In this document: piece after piece, positions 21,171 to 31,928 of the stretch
Layout: the number at the start of each line of letters is the position of its first letter
Position numbering within the stretch: the first letter of the stretch is position 1
Assembly: GCA_022539475.1 (NCBI GenBank)
Contig: VCMS01000126.1
Span: 85,549 to 149,548 of the forward strand
DNA: 64,000 nucleotides
Source: Gracilaria domingensis
Taxonomy: Eukaryota; Rhodophyta; Florideophyceae; Gracilariales; Gracilariaceae
Reading direction: 5' to 3'
Position numbers and translations under genes: made by a program
The notes under the pieces: generated by a model
Seen by the model: only the letters and a program-made list of their open reading frames with translations
Told to the model about the DNA's origin: nothing
Databases searched by the model: none

Positions 21171-21287
21171 CTATTTTGAAATAAGCCCTGTATTGAGGAG
21201 TACAGGGTTTGATAATTAAACAGAGATCTTCCACCAAGCACGGCTTATTTCAAAAATAGGCCTTTTTTTGCTTAGTTAAAAAGGGCT
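21171..21287. repeat. Right terminal and subterminal inverted repeats of the Harbinger element
   Basis: CTATTTTGAAATAAGCC (21171) and GGCTTATTTCAAAAATAG (21242) form a hairpin, and the terminal repeat CTTAGTTAAAAAGGGCT closes the element at 21287. The hairpin arms resemble the left subterminal block at 18520-18535. Confidence 0.7.
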
Positions 21288-21290
21288 AAT

Positions 21291-22940
21291 GGCACAGCTG
21301 ACGTTCTCCCCAAATTAATTATGCCTCGTCCCAATTATGTCGTCTTGCTTCGTACGCTACGACTTCGATGCTCCCTTTGGTCGAGACGAGTCGTCGGAAC
21401 GTAAACGACGACGCAACAGACGACAAAAAGACAAGAAGAGCAATCCCTAAGACTCTCAGGGGTTCTCTCTCTGAGTTTGGCCCCAACCTCAGCGTTCTTC
21501 TACTCTAGTCCGGGTTTTTTGCGCCTTTCTTGGGATATGCGGAGGAACTTGAGCGCGTATGTAGCTCTAAATTGAATAGTTTTTAAAACGAAAACTGCCT
21601 TTACCACTACAGCAAGTTGAACTTTACAGAACTGCCCTGTGCAGCTATATGTGGTGCAAGCCCGGAAACGGGAAACACGCACAGGACGTTCGAGATCCTG
21701 CTCCCTGTTTGGATGGAAGCTCGGCTGAAAGGCATCTGTTTCCACCGAGAACCTGCCTGTAAAGCCAGTAGTGGGCTGAGATAAAACCTACACAGGTGAA
21801 ATAGAGAAGCCAGAAAGAAAGGGAAAATCCAGAAAGAATGGGAAAATGGTAGAGACACTCGAGAGAGTGCCTTGTAGACTCCGGAATAAGGCGTAGCCTG
21901 AAAAAGGAAAGGTAAAAAAGATCCAAAAAAAGGGGGTCAAGGGCCGTGCGAAAACAGGCAACAGGCTCAAAAGACGGGGAACACGAAAAGAAAACAGGCA
22001 AAGAACCCAATACTGGGGCGTAAATCTGTCCTGTAATCAGAAATAAGAAATAAACAAGAATCAAGACATCTGAGTGTAATACATATGTTTTGTGGCGTCC
22101 TTGAGGAGATTAGGTGTGCTTATACCTCTTGAGATCACAGTTCACATGCAGTCGTAGACCGGCAAGGGCAGCAACGCCTAGAGCGAGCACAAAAGTGCTC
22201 TCGAACGATAAATTAGTCTCGAAGACGAACCTCAGTTGACTTTAATGAGTGCGCGCGACGTTGAGGTCGCGCTCACTTAAGTAGGTTCAACTGCACATTA
22301 CACTAACAATATAAACTAAAGTAGTGCACACCTCATGAGGTCCATACACATGGATCACCCACTGTCAGGGTAACCCATGGTACAATTCACCCATGCATAC
22401 TACACACATCCCACGTGCTCCACATCATGCAATGGTGTCAGAGTCCAGTCCACCTAAGAAAGGTCAGGTAAAACCAACGCTTATTCCTCCCTTGAAGGGA
22501 TCATATCCACGACTTAGCAACACCTTCATCTTCCAGGTACGAATCCTTAAAGGAGTTGACAAAACCAAGAGAGCCCAAAGGATTTGCCCCACACTATATG
22601 CACGGGTACCTATGGTGTGTCACGCCGAAATCACTAAAAGTATCTCTAAAAAGTCCACAGAATGCCAACTTCATGTTTGGCTAGTTTTGGATGATTGCTT
22701 TCCATGCTAATCGACTTCATTCGTTTATAATACGGCAAGCTCTTAGAACATCACCACCGGGAGATATGCTTTTGAAGCCAAACGCTAAAAGTATTGCTAC
22801 CGTGTAGCGCTCATATTGAATTAAATGAAAACCCTTTTTTGCTTATATGCACTAATGTAGTGTTACACTATTAGGGGTTTTTATTTAAGCCAAAACATGG
22901 CGTATATTTGAAATTAGTCGAAAAACTGGACGTCGCGCTC
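21291..22940. other. spacer between Harbinger and PiggyBac elements
   Basis: I see no supported gene. Overlapping hydrophobic minus-strand frames at 21607-22064 look like by-products of purine-rich DNA. A strong inverted repeat with AGTGCGCGCGAC and GTCGCGC arms lies at about 22240-22278, and TAGTGTTACACTA, a near-perfect palindrome, near 22858-22870. At 22432 TGGTGTCAGAGT resembles a Copia initiator-tRNA primer site, but no LTR pair or gag supports it. Confidence 0.3.
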
Positions 22941-23243
22941 TTAACCCTTTTGACCCTAAACACTTAAAGCTGTTGAGATAGCGTTAACGATGAAGAACGA
23001 TTGGGCCAAATTTGGATTCATTGGGTACAGTTTTGCCATGTGTTAAAACCGCTTCTCGCTGGCTAAACAGCAATAAGCAAGCCGTGCTAATTGGCCGCAA
23101 GGGCAATAGTTTGCAATATCTGCCACTCAAAAGGCTACGTGCACCTTGCAAGCATTCAATCAATCTCAGCACAGGATTGAACCACCCAGTTGAGACATAA
23201 TTCTCGATTTCAATTGGTTCTTCTTAACACTTTTGGGACTAAA

Positions 23244-23274
23244 ATTCTTATGTCTAGGAGCCAGACATAAGAAT
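23244..23274. repeat. Subterminal hairpin, left side of PiggyBac
   Basis: ATTCTTATGTCT and AGACATAAGAAT form perfect 12-base arms around a 7-base loop. The same core occurs twice near the right end. Just before it, ttaacacttttggg repeats the terminal sequence inside the element. It may be a transposase-binding site. Confidence 0.7.
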
Positions 23275-23478
23275 AGCCCAATCAGGTTGCGAGCAAACAA
23301 CGTTACACGCCCTAGGCAGCAACCTGTTAGTTGACTGAAACGCACACGTTTGTGTGCCGAATTCAAACATAGAGTGCAGTACACTTTACAATCGAAATGC
23401 AAAGGATGACTGCATCTCTCCTTGGTAGCCTACGTCACAATACTATTCTTGTCCTTCGGTCACAATTTCCCAGACCAC

Positions 23479-23952
23479 ATGATGAACACCGACAATCCTC
23501 CCAGCCACACTGCCGACATTGAAACCTCAGCTTCAAACGCGATTGTCATCAAGAAGCCACAAGTTTTATCTGAAATAACAGTCGCACGTTTCCAGCCTCA
23601 TCGTTTTGGTACACCAGACAGCCGCTCACCAAAAGCCAAACCGTTCAATATACCGTGCGTCACTGCGGCAAACGAAGATGCGGCGTGCCACAAATGTCGT
23701 GGCACACCATGCTACTGGTTGCAGCTGGCCTCATGTGTGATAGAACAGACAAAAACAGACTACCCTGTAATATGCGAACCAAGTTCCAACAACAACGCGG
23801 CCCGCAAAACGGCCTACAAATCATACGTTTACGAACGATACGGTTTTCTGGGAATCAAGAATCGCGTTTAGCTGCCGCATTGTGTGCTTGAGGGTATTCG
23901 CTCTCTTTCGCCAGACGATAAAAGAGCTTACATGGGATTCAAGAAGAAGTAG
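23479..23952 (+). pseudogene. Second PiggyBac gene: small Cys-containing protein with one in-frame TAG
   Basis: From the ATG at 23479 the frame encodes about 157 residues and is interrupted once, by TAG at 23869-23871, then continues 26 residues to a TAG at 23950. Visible blocks are CHKCRGTPCYWLQL (C-x2-C, then C), ARKTAYKSYVYERYGFLG, and after the stop LPHCVLEGIRSL and YMGFKKK. This looks like a small zinc-binding accessory protein; the blocks are reminiscent of accessory ORFs in other DNA transposons, but I cannot name the family. An upstream extension to 23422 is possible but hydrophobic and less likely. Confidence 0.5.
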
Positions 23953-23972
23953 GTCTATTTCATATGGACTGT

Positions 23973-25994
23973 CTAAGCAGTTGCTAGAGTATTGGTTACT
24001 TTGTTGTTTCGTTTGCGATGATGCTTTGATAGTAAACGACTTTCTGGAGACACCATCGACTCGTACACTTCAGGGCGACAACTTTGCAGTAGCTCTCGTT
24101 TGTGACAGAATGCAAAGCAGTTCACGTGATATCCTTGTTTAAATTCCGAACACGAGTACATTGTGTACTTTCCGCGCCCACCATCTGCATGAAGATTACG
24201 AAGCACACAGTGAACGCTTTTACGTCCTTCATTTTCAAGCAGGATATGGGGGTTAGTGCCAATGTTTTGGATTGAGGATGCTGCCGTGGATGTTGCGGTC
24301 GGACAAAAAGACATTGCCAATGAAGCACGTTGCTGCTTGTACTCCAAATGCTCCGCTACAAGTTGTTCTCTTATACGGTGCTTCATTTTCAGTATGTCAA
24401 TTATAGGCTCTCCTTCTTTGGATATAGCACTTAGCAGCGCATGGGCATTTAGTATGCTTGCGTCAAGTGTAAACGTTAGTAGGCTCATCGATACCCTTTT
24501 TTCCTTTCAAAGTGTTGGCGCGGTTGCCCGGAGCTGGTCAAAGCGATCAACGCCGTTCATAAACAGATTATACGCAACCACGACGGACGAATCTTGTAAT
24601 ACTGATCGACTCATTGCTTCTGTACGCGTACATCGATGCAAAGGCGCCAAGCCATGAACGCATTTCAGTGTATGGTGGTCTGGCATCTGAATGCGGGAAG
24701 CAGGGGTATCGGCAAGATCGTTGGTGTAGAAAGAAACAACTGTGCGATCCTTGAAAACAAGAAAGTCAGCACTGTTTGCAACTGACATAGGTGCGTTCGC
24801 AGAATTCCCTTTCTCAAAAACCTGGACCAGACAACAATCCCCTCTCTTTCCAGTGTTGATTTGCGTTATGATCTCCTTTAAAGCGGGTCTATTAATCCGA
24901 TCAATATTGTTGAAGCGAATTGTGCCGAGCACTTTGCATTCATTGTCACTCAATTCGGCAAGTTGTCGCGCCAGTGTATGTCGAGTGTAGAAATTGTCCA
25001 TGACTATAAGTCTTCTGTTTGCGAGCGTAGGATGCAGCTTGGTCTGATGTGCGATTTGTATGCACCAAAGGGCAGAAGCGGATGATTTGCTGACTAAAGT
25101 CCCGTCAATCTTTAGTTCCACGGCATCACGTATAATTCGGAATAGAGTTGTGTAACGCTGCAACAGACTCTGACCGATCTTGTTCCCCGAGCCTGTGTCT
25201 TGCAAAGTATGCAAATACGCATGCGTCCATCCTACTATTGCGTAAAAGCAAATACCAAAGCGAACGGGTTTCGATTTCATATATGTTCGAGCACGAGTCC
25301 GGCCTTTACATCTAATTGTATTTTCGTCAATCGTGCTGACTCCCACTGGCACCGCCAGACTCGCTGCATTGCGTACATAGTGCTCAAGTAGTTTGCGACT
25401 GTGCCAGAGTGGGTCAGTGACAGCAATATCATGTTCGTAAGTCGGGTAGAGACGTAGTGATGCCCGAATTGATAAGACCATGTCCCTGCCCATGACCTTT
25501 TTGAAGAAAGGTACTCCTAACAGTTCCGACGAACTCCAACAATCCTTCAAGTGGTTCAACCTATGGACAGATGTCGAGAGCTCTAGGCCGAGATAGGCCA
25601 TCAATTCGTCCATTCGGAGAGGCTTTGCTCTCTTTCCTCTCTTGATGAGTTCAGCACTGGTCCACAACCGGACACAGTTTAGAAACGAACTATTTATCAA
25701 CAACAAGAACAGTCCCAGTTCGGTTTTGTGAGCATAATTTCTCCTGATTAGAGCTTCTTTTGCCAGATGTAATCCGCTACGTCGTCGCCACAAAGCACAG
25801 TACTCAGACTTTTGGTATACTTCAAGTTCTTCCGCAGCACCCATTGCAGTCACAGCAAATTCTTCAGGATCATAACTATCGCAAATGGCCTCCTCAACAT
25901 TTCCAGGACTGCACTCCGTACTATGATTGTCGGACGGAGAGTCATGTTGTCTAGATAAGACGAGTGTAAGGACGATGTGATCAAAGAGCGTCAT
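23973..25994 (-). pseudogene. PiggyBac transposase with one in-frame TGA
   Basis: A 673-codon frame is broken only by TGA at 24509-24507. The DDE_Tnp_1_7 core is clear: STIDENTIRCKGRTRARTYM (Asp near residue 223), RLIVMDNFYTRHTLA (Asp 333) and YNLFMNGVDRFDQLRA (Asp 483, second Asp 486), the three-Asp site that excises the element with hairpin ends. After the stop come LTFTLDASILNAHALL, the usual NA block, and a Cys/His-rich tail (YTMYSCSEFK, then NCFAFCHKRE) like the C-terminal finger that binds the element ends. The stop falls within the conserved block after the third Asp. A single C-to-T change from CGA would explain it. N-terminal 60 residues are acidic and disordered. Confidence 0.85.
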
Positions 25995-26455
25995 TGAAGG
26001 GTACTGAAGAATAAGATGGAACCTAGAGCACTATTTTGAATCAGCGGTTTATTAGTACGTGGGCTTTAGGTGCTTGAGCTCGCAGGGCGTTCACGCAACG
26101 AAGAGATCTTTGTTGGTGTTTGGAAGCCATACTACGTTGTTGATAAAGCAGTGGCAATAAAACGTCAAGGGAATGTAGCCACTGCGTTTGGAGGATTTTG
26201 GTTGTTTCGGATCTTACAAGATCATGTTTTGTAAACACGCAAGCTTGCGTGTCTGCGAGACAAATTCGGAAACGATCTCGATCTCAGATTGGCTTCCGCG
26301 CGATGACGCACAATGACTGTGTACGTAGAGTTATTGCGCATTGTAGACATGTTGCTCATGATAAAGAATTTGGTTGGAGAACGAATATGCCATAAAGATG
26401 ACTACCATTGGGTCGGAAAGAGAACGATTGACTTCAAAGCCAATGAAGCTGACTT

Positions 26456-26485
26456 CGCTTATGTCTATTGAGCTAGACATAAGCG
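26456..26485. repeat. Subterminal hairpin 1, right side of PiggyBac
   Basis: CGCTTATGTCTA and TAGACATAAGCG form perfect arms around a 6-base loop. It shares its core with the hairpins at 23244 and 26544. Confidence 0.7.
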
Positions 26486-26543
26486 CAGCCAACAAGTGAC
26501 ACGCTGAAAACCAACGGTTTTCGGCGTTACCCAATTACATTCT

Positions 26544-26575
26544 CCGCTTATGTCTAGCTCACTAGACATAAGCGG
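26544..26575. repeat. Subterminal hairpin 2, right side of PiggyBac
   Basis: CCGCTTATGTCTAG and CTAGACATAAGCGG form perfect 14-base arms around ctca. It lies about 60 bases inside the right TTAA. Confidence 0.75.
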
Positions 26576-26639
26576 CTTGTCCCAAAAGGGTTAAAGCTGT
26601 CTCAACAGCGTTAAATTCTTTTGGGGTCAAAAGTGTTAA

Positions 26640-28277
26640 TCACGCAACCTTAGAAACCGGAAAACGAGCATATTTCAAAATAAGTAAAAGAATAAGATGA
26701 CCCACGATACTGTACCACTAGCTTATCGCTTATTTCTCGCCACACGTTGACGGAGATCAATATCATTCTCTGCAACAGCGTGTTTCGTGCTAATACGGCG
26801 ACGACTACGGCAAACAACAAAACGTCTGCAGGATGTACATCATGTTAAACCCCGACTGGTACGAACTACGCTTTAATAGCGACTACTACAGAGTGTTTAA
26901 CGTCCAACGGCGCCGCTTTGAAGACACTTTTTAGTAGACAAACGCAGTCTTTCTTAATAACGAGGCACGACAGCGAGGAGTGCGGTCTGTACCGCGCACA
27001 CGCTAAACAGGGCGCACTCAGAGCTGTCGCGCGTCAACTAGCGCGATATCGAGGGCGACTACAGCGAGTGCAGCGTAAATGGCAATCGCATCAAGCCAGG
27101 CGCTTATTGGGTGTGTAAGTTTTGCTGCCGTTGGATAAGGTGGCAAAAAAAAGCCTGTGCGACGTAAGATGTTTGGCGCCTTGAGACTAAGGGCGTTGAT
27201 CACCTACTTTTGGATATTTTTTTGCCGCTCTCTTTGCATAGGTATGGCGTTGCGACTGCGCGAAGTATCTGTCAACGTGTATAGAGAATACGGGAACAAT
27301 GTAAGAGATTGCCTTTATTCTCCGCAATTTGAAAATAACAAATGAGCTCTAAACGAGGTCTTACTGTCTAAGAAAAAATCCTTACTTAAAAACTCCTATT
27401 GTTCATCTTTTTTCTCACTGTAATTAGCCAAGATGGCCAACTTAATCCTTGAAAATGATCTTAGCAAGAATAATTGACCACATTGTCCCCTCTATTCTGA
27501 CGAACCTCTTGCTGCTCATGGCCATTCTCGGCTTCTCAGATGCTCCAACATTTATTACACGCAACAAGAAGAACAACGTCATCTGTGCAAAGTGTGCCAA
27601 ATCACGGCCAAGATCACAATACGGTACAAAGAAACTGGGCGTCAGTTGGCTCCGTGCCCTCTAAACTTTTCTTTAATCGTTAATCTCTGCAATCAGGTGC
27701 CCTTGTAGTGCTTAAAATCTACTTTTTGTGCATAGTAGCTTCTAATTGAATGACGGAGCATCACTCAGCTCAAACTCTTTCTGCACATAGGTCTCTGTGA
27801 CTTTTTTGCCTTACAGTACGAACTGTTTATGCTTTTATTCTCAATAGTTCCCAATAAACAAAAATAACTTGCACGCTACTCAGCTTCAATGAGTTTGTAG
27901 TTCATTTCAGCAAATGAAAGTGTAGAGCAGTTTTTACTCTCACCACGTTTCTACCGGTTATTAGTAATTAAAACCAAGTAGTGCACCATTAGCTCTTCTG
28001 TCTTCCAATACAGACTCCATTTTTTCTGTGCCAACACCAACAGTGTTCTTTCACACAAACAACGGCATAGATCTCACAACGAAACAGATTGCTTTCGGTC
28101 ATCAGCATAAAGATGACATCTAAATGTCTTATGCATCTTCCTTTACATCCTTCTTTGAGAAAATATTTCTTTTCTTTTATTCTTTTCAAATAGGCGACCA
28201 ACTCTTCTTCCAGTCGTACAATTGATTTTACCTAATAGTTCATCTACAAAGAAGACCATATGGAGTTTGTGGAGATG
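26640..28277. other. spacer with one copy of a dispersed repeat
   Basis: I see no confident gene. A small frame at 26918-27118 (ARQLARYRGRLQRVQRKW) is basic and unrecognised. The stretch from about 27450 holds a short frame ending CAKCAKSRPRSQYGTKKLGV that belongs to the repeat described next. Confidence 0.35.
27590..27850 (+). repeat. Dispersed repeat, copy 1 (second copy at 33330-33590)
   Basis: Both copies run from aaatcacggccaag through SQYGTKKL in translation, a short tail to the stop, and about 200 bases of similar 3' sequence (gcttaaaat, cggagcatca, agctcaaa, cttttttgcctt). By eye about four bases in five agree. The shared unit looks like the 3' end of a transposable element: C-terminal codons plus trailer. 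Confidence 0.65.
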
Positions 28278-29340
28278 CTACAGGTCTGTAAAGGCGGAGC
28301 TGATCACGCCGGACGTTTGGCAGGGGAGGCGGATTGCGGGAGGTGTCGGGGGCACCCCCAGATGATTTTCATGTATCTCCAAGGCATCTCCGCAGATATA
28401 AGATGCTTTCACTCCCAAGTTCGCCCCCAGCAGCCACACGGAAACTGCTAGCGTCGCACGTCCCTGTGCGCTACGCCCTCCCAAACAGACGCCGCAACCG
28501 CCGAAGCACATGGAAGCTTGGCTTGGAGGGGCTGGGTTAGGACGGAACTGGGAGAATGCTGTGGAAAGGAAGACTTCGCTCTGACGGTAGGACCGTGGCT
28601 TGCGCGGACGATGTCGCGTGTCACTATAACGATTGATGCAGCGCGTCCTATTATGCGTCGCTGAGTGCCACCGCGCACCGAAGAATCCTCTGTAGGACGA
28701 GGACATTGTTGATTGCTGCTGCTGGTGCGGACGGTACTCGTGCATGGAACTGATGGTGGTACTGGTTGAACTGTCGCTCACTGCTCGGTACTGGGGTGTC
28801 GTAAGTGATGTTGGAAGTGATGGTAAAACCGTCGCTCGCTGTTGTCGTTCGATATTGTGGCCTCGGATGCTGTTGTGGCTGCCGTCTGCGCTCTTTGCTG
28901 TGCCTGGCTGAGCCACTCTGTGGCGCTGCCTCGAACCGCCGCTACCGAAAAAAGGGTGCACTGCTGTGATCGCCGCTTGCTCGTACTACTGAATGTTAGC
29001 TACTGCTGGTACTGGTCGTTGTCGCTGTCGCTCACTGCTGAGCTGGGATTGTTGCTACCATCGCTGTAAGACTGTGCTGGTGCGAAAATGTAGCCGCGTC
29101 TACTCGAAGATTGGCGCGGCGTGTGACTGCTGCTCTGATAATGATGAGAAGGCTACTGATAGGGTTTCGATGACATCGGCAATGCGCTACGCTAGGAAGT
29201 GGTTAATTTACGAGGCATTTAAAGCTCACGAATGCAGAAGAACTAAAGGCAGGAAGAACGGTTGTGACTTAGGCAGAGATTATTGCCTTGACGGCTCTGT
29301 GAACCAGACGGGGAGCCAGCGCTAGAGAAGGAGACCTGAG
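28278..29340. other. spacer with low-complexity open frames
   Basis: A 227-codon minus-strand frame (28961-28278) is open, but its protein is Ser/Arg/Gln-rich and domainless. The DNA repeats gctggtactgg and gtcgctcactgctg words. I do not call a gene. Confidence 0.3.
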
Positions 29341-29357
29341 CGTCATCAATGAAAGCT

Positions 29358-29671
29358 TCAACCCCAGACTGATGCACGAACGAAATGATCCTGTAGTTCG
29401 CCAAGGTTTGCTTTCAACTCTGCCAGTCTGGTTCCCCGCTTAAACAGAAATTCATGTAAAGCGTCTTCGAACGCTAGCAGCTGGGCCTCGACACGCTCTT
29501 TGGCCGACTCCTCGTTCTCTCTCGCCAGTGCCGCAAGTTCCTCTTCTTTGATGATATCGACGTAACCTCTCTGGCTTCAGACTCTATTACACAAGTCAAC
29601 CTGGCCTTCGGAACCTCCGAATCATTCGTATCGTCATCTGTAACGGTTGCTGAAATATCTTTGGCCGACAT
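29358..29671 (-). pseudogene. Small coiled-coil coding remnant with one frameshift
   Basis: The ATG at 29671 opens MSAKDISATVTDDDTNDSEV, then the frame turns to nonsense. A second frame supplies a good helix (IKEEELAALARENEESAKER, then LLAFEDALHEFLFKRGTRLA) to a stop at 29358. No short intron fits, so a single frameshift near 29560-29600 is likely. The solo LTR at 29705 starts 34 bases upstream of the ATG, in the presumed 5' leader. Family unknown. Confidence 0.4.
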
Positions 29672-29704
29672 TATAAGACTGAATGTGAAAAAGTTCAAAC
29701 AACA

Positions 29705-30692
29705 TGTGGAGCAACGACTTTCCGCTATCGGATGCATCACGGTTCTCATAATGAGATGGTACCGATGGCCGGTGACGTGGCTAAGTTATGAAAACTCCCT
29801 TTAATTTTGGGTATTGTTGGGATGGTTTGGTTGGACCCTTAATAGGTGGACCCTGCATGGGAAGTGCCTAGTAGGTGTGATAGTAGGCCACGTGGTGGAG
29901 CTGGCTAGTTAGATATTTGTGCCACGCCCGTTGGGGAATACCCTGCACCCTGACAGTGGTTCGTCCACGTGTATGACCCTCGGGAGGTGTGCATTGTAGA
30001 TACCGTAGTAGTAATAGTATATATGCTGGGGTGATCTCACCCTGGAGCCTCCAAGTAAATGGACAACTGAGTCGCGTCCTGTTGAGGATCGGGCTTTAGT
30101 AGACAGCTGCCTACGTAGGTTTACCACTCCCCTCGGAGAGTGACCACGATTGGTTTCGGCGTTACTACCCCTCATGGTCACTTAGGAAGCTTGCATCTTG
30201 CCATCTCTGGAATCTTTGTTATATCTACCTTTATATCGGTCCATTGTTGTTGTCATTGTATTTTGTTGTTTACTTTCGTGACTGTTTTTGTCACCCGTTC
30301 ACCTGGTTCAGGTATTGCTTCCGCCCCAGCATTGGGTCTATTTTTGGCACGCCTTTGTGCGTCGCTCCGCTATCGGACCTGTTCCCGCCGGTTGGCACGG
30401 TGCGTAGCTTCGCTCCGGTGGGTTGCATCGTGAGCTTTCCCCCGTTGACACAGTTCTCTTTTTCTCCATCTCTCCAGGCTCGGATCACACTCCACCTCTG
30501 GATCTACACCGTTCTTTGCATCTCACCTCTGTAGGTATATCCAGTCACCGTCTCCGGTATTACACCCGGCTTGTCTCGCGACTCGAGCACGGACAGAGGG
30601 TTCTACCGCTGTTTCTATCCCATCCTGGGAGTAGGACTCGGACATCCTAGTGGAGATTCCCCATCGCGTCTAGAGCAGGGTTTTGCTCTACA
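29705..30692 (+). mobile_element. Solo Gypsy LTR with CAACA target duplication
   Basis: The 988-base LTR opens TGTGGAGCAA and closes TTGCTCTACA, an inverted pair. CAACA flanks it on both sides (29700-29704 and 30693-30697), proving a complete insertion followed by recombination between two LTRs. Inside are a TATA box (gtatatatgctgg near 30018) and the block ggactcggacatcctagtgg near the 3' end, shared by all five LTRs here. It is the same family as the LTRs at 35136 and 43965. Confidence 0.9.
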
Positions 30693-30697
30693 CAACA

Positions 30698-31928
30698 GTT
30701 TTGTATCTGAAGGGCAACAAGAAATAGTGATGATACCGGTACCGTCTAAATATATAACGAGATGAGAACCAGTCAAGATGCCACGAGGAAAATAGCCAAC
30801 CACAAATCAACGTAATGCGACATTAGGACCGAACATCATGGCAATATACGGAACACGAATATGACCTGGGGAATTAGCCCAAGACCTAAATAGCCAGATA
30901 GGACCCGACCAACCACTGACCTACATAACGAAGAGCCGTACGCTGACATCACTACCTACTATGGATGCTCAGCCGCACTAGGGTATTTATGACTTGACGG
31001 TGCGCAAGTTACAACTTTGGGTATACGAACTACAAGAATTGTAGATATAAACCCCCGAGTTCGAGGCTTCGCAGCCGACTTGACTCGGGCAGATCACTTC
31101 CCCCATGACGACAACCCCCCAACCCTCTCTCATCTCTCTCCATCTCCGTCGTCGACCCTCTCCTTTGGCATCCCCACTTCCCTTTAGCACGGTCTGTGCG
31201 TCCCTGCCATCAACCTTTTCCCCCCCCTTTTCTTTCTCCCTACGGGCGGCTCGGTCTCCCGCCCTCCCCTTCCTGAAGTTGTAGTGTGGTGCCCTCCTTT
31301 GGGCTCGTGTGCACACTGCGACGGCTTTCATCGTACTGACGCCCTTGTTCTACCCACGAACGCGGGACTTGCGGTGCATCTACTAGCTACTTAGCCTGCG
31401 TCTCTGTCGCCGGTTGTTGGTTTCGATGTGGACATTGAGACAGGGGTGTTGCTGTTGCTCCAGTTCTGTTATTCGGCTGTTGCGTTTATCGCTGAGCTAC
31501 CTTATTATCTTTCGCCGTTTAGGTTGGTACTCTCGGGCATTCCTTGTGTTGCTCTCCTTGGGTTTGTCACCACCCGCGCCGTTCCGTCTGGTTACGAAAA
31601 ATGGCGTCCACAAGGTCTATTACGTGAGTGTTGACGGTTTTGTAAACATTCTTTTAACTAGTTAATGATTTTGATAATTTACTTACTTATGTAGAATAGT
31701 TACAAACGCACGACGTGCACCAGACAATAGGTCTGACACGTGTGCGAGATCGCGTTTGCCCGGCAGCCACAATTAGGTGCTGCCAAGTTCCGCGTCTTCT
31801 ACAACTTCTAAAGCAAGCACTAACTTGGCAAACTTTGCTTTTCTTGTTACAAACTACCACCGCAAAGGTCTTGTGCGTACAGCTTGCGATCCGACTTGCT
31901 GTTTCCAATGCGGTTCGAGCTAGCAAGC
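30698..31928. other. spacer, with a pyrimidine-rich tract
   Basis: No supported gene. From 31100 to 31280 the plus strand is strongly pyrimidine-rich (long C and CT runs), which could mark a promoter or a splice-type tract. Frames in this stretch are short and of unnatural composition. Confidence 0.3.

Larger units (their letters stand above)
18461..21287. mobile_element. PIF/Harbinger DNA transposon with TIRs and 3-base target duplication
   Basis: The left end AGGCTTTTTAACTAAG matches the inverted right end AGCCCTTTTTAACTAAG, and both are flanked by AAT (18458-18460 and 21288-21290). A three-base duplication is usual for this superfamily, though TTA or TAA is the common choice. Next to each end lies another inverted block, TATTTTcAAAATAAG on the left and TATTTTtGAAATAAG on the right. 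The two genes converge: a transposase on plus and a Myb/SANT-like accessory protein on minus, the classic Harbinger arrangement. The transposase frame has two stops, so this copy likely cannot move by itself. Confidence 0.8.
22945..26635. mobile_element. PiggyBac transposon flanked by TTAA
   Basis: TTAA lies at 22941-22944 and at 26636-26639. Inside, the left end (CCCTTTTGACCCTAAACAC, then TTAAAGCTGTTGAGATAGC) matches the inverted right end (CACTTTTGACCCCAAAAGA, then TTTAACGCTGTTGAGACAGC) over about 45 bases. TTAA targets are the hallmark of PiggyBac. Three subterminal hairpins share CTTATGTCT and AGACATAAG arms. The element holds a transposase on minus and a second small gene on plus, each with one in-frame stop. 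Confidence 0.9.

Noticed and set aside
21607-22064. Overlapping minus-strand frames with membrane-like proteins
   Set aside because: They are Phe/Leu/Ser-rich in several frames at once, as purine-rich DNA produces; no start context or family supports a gene.
22081-22440. Possible Copia LTR ending before a primer site (TGGTGTCAGAGT at 22432)
   Set aside because: No second LTR, no TG start that fits, and the following frame is not gag-like. One 12-base resemblance is not enough.
18658-25994. Reassigned stop codons as explanation of the interrupted transposons
   Set aside because: All three stop codons occur as interruptions and the intact host genes end with stops of the usual kind, so a changed genetic code does not fit.
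28278-28961. 227-codon minus-strand gene
   Set aside because: Low-complexity protein from repeated DNA words, no domain, no clear promoter.
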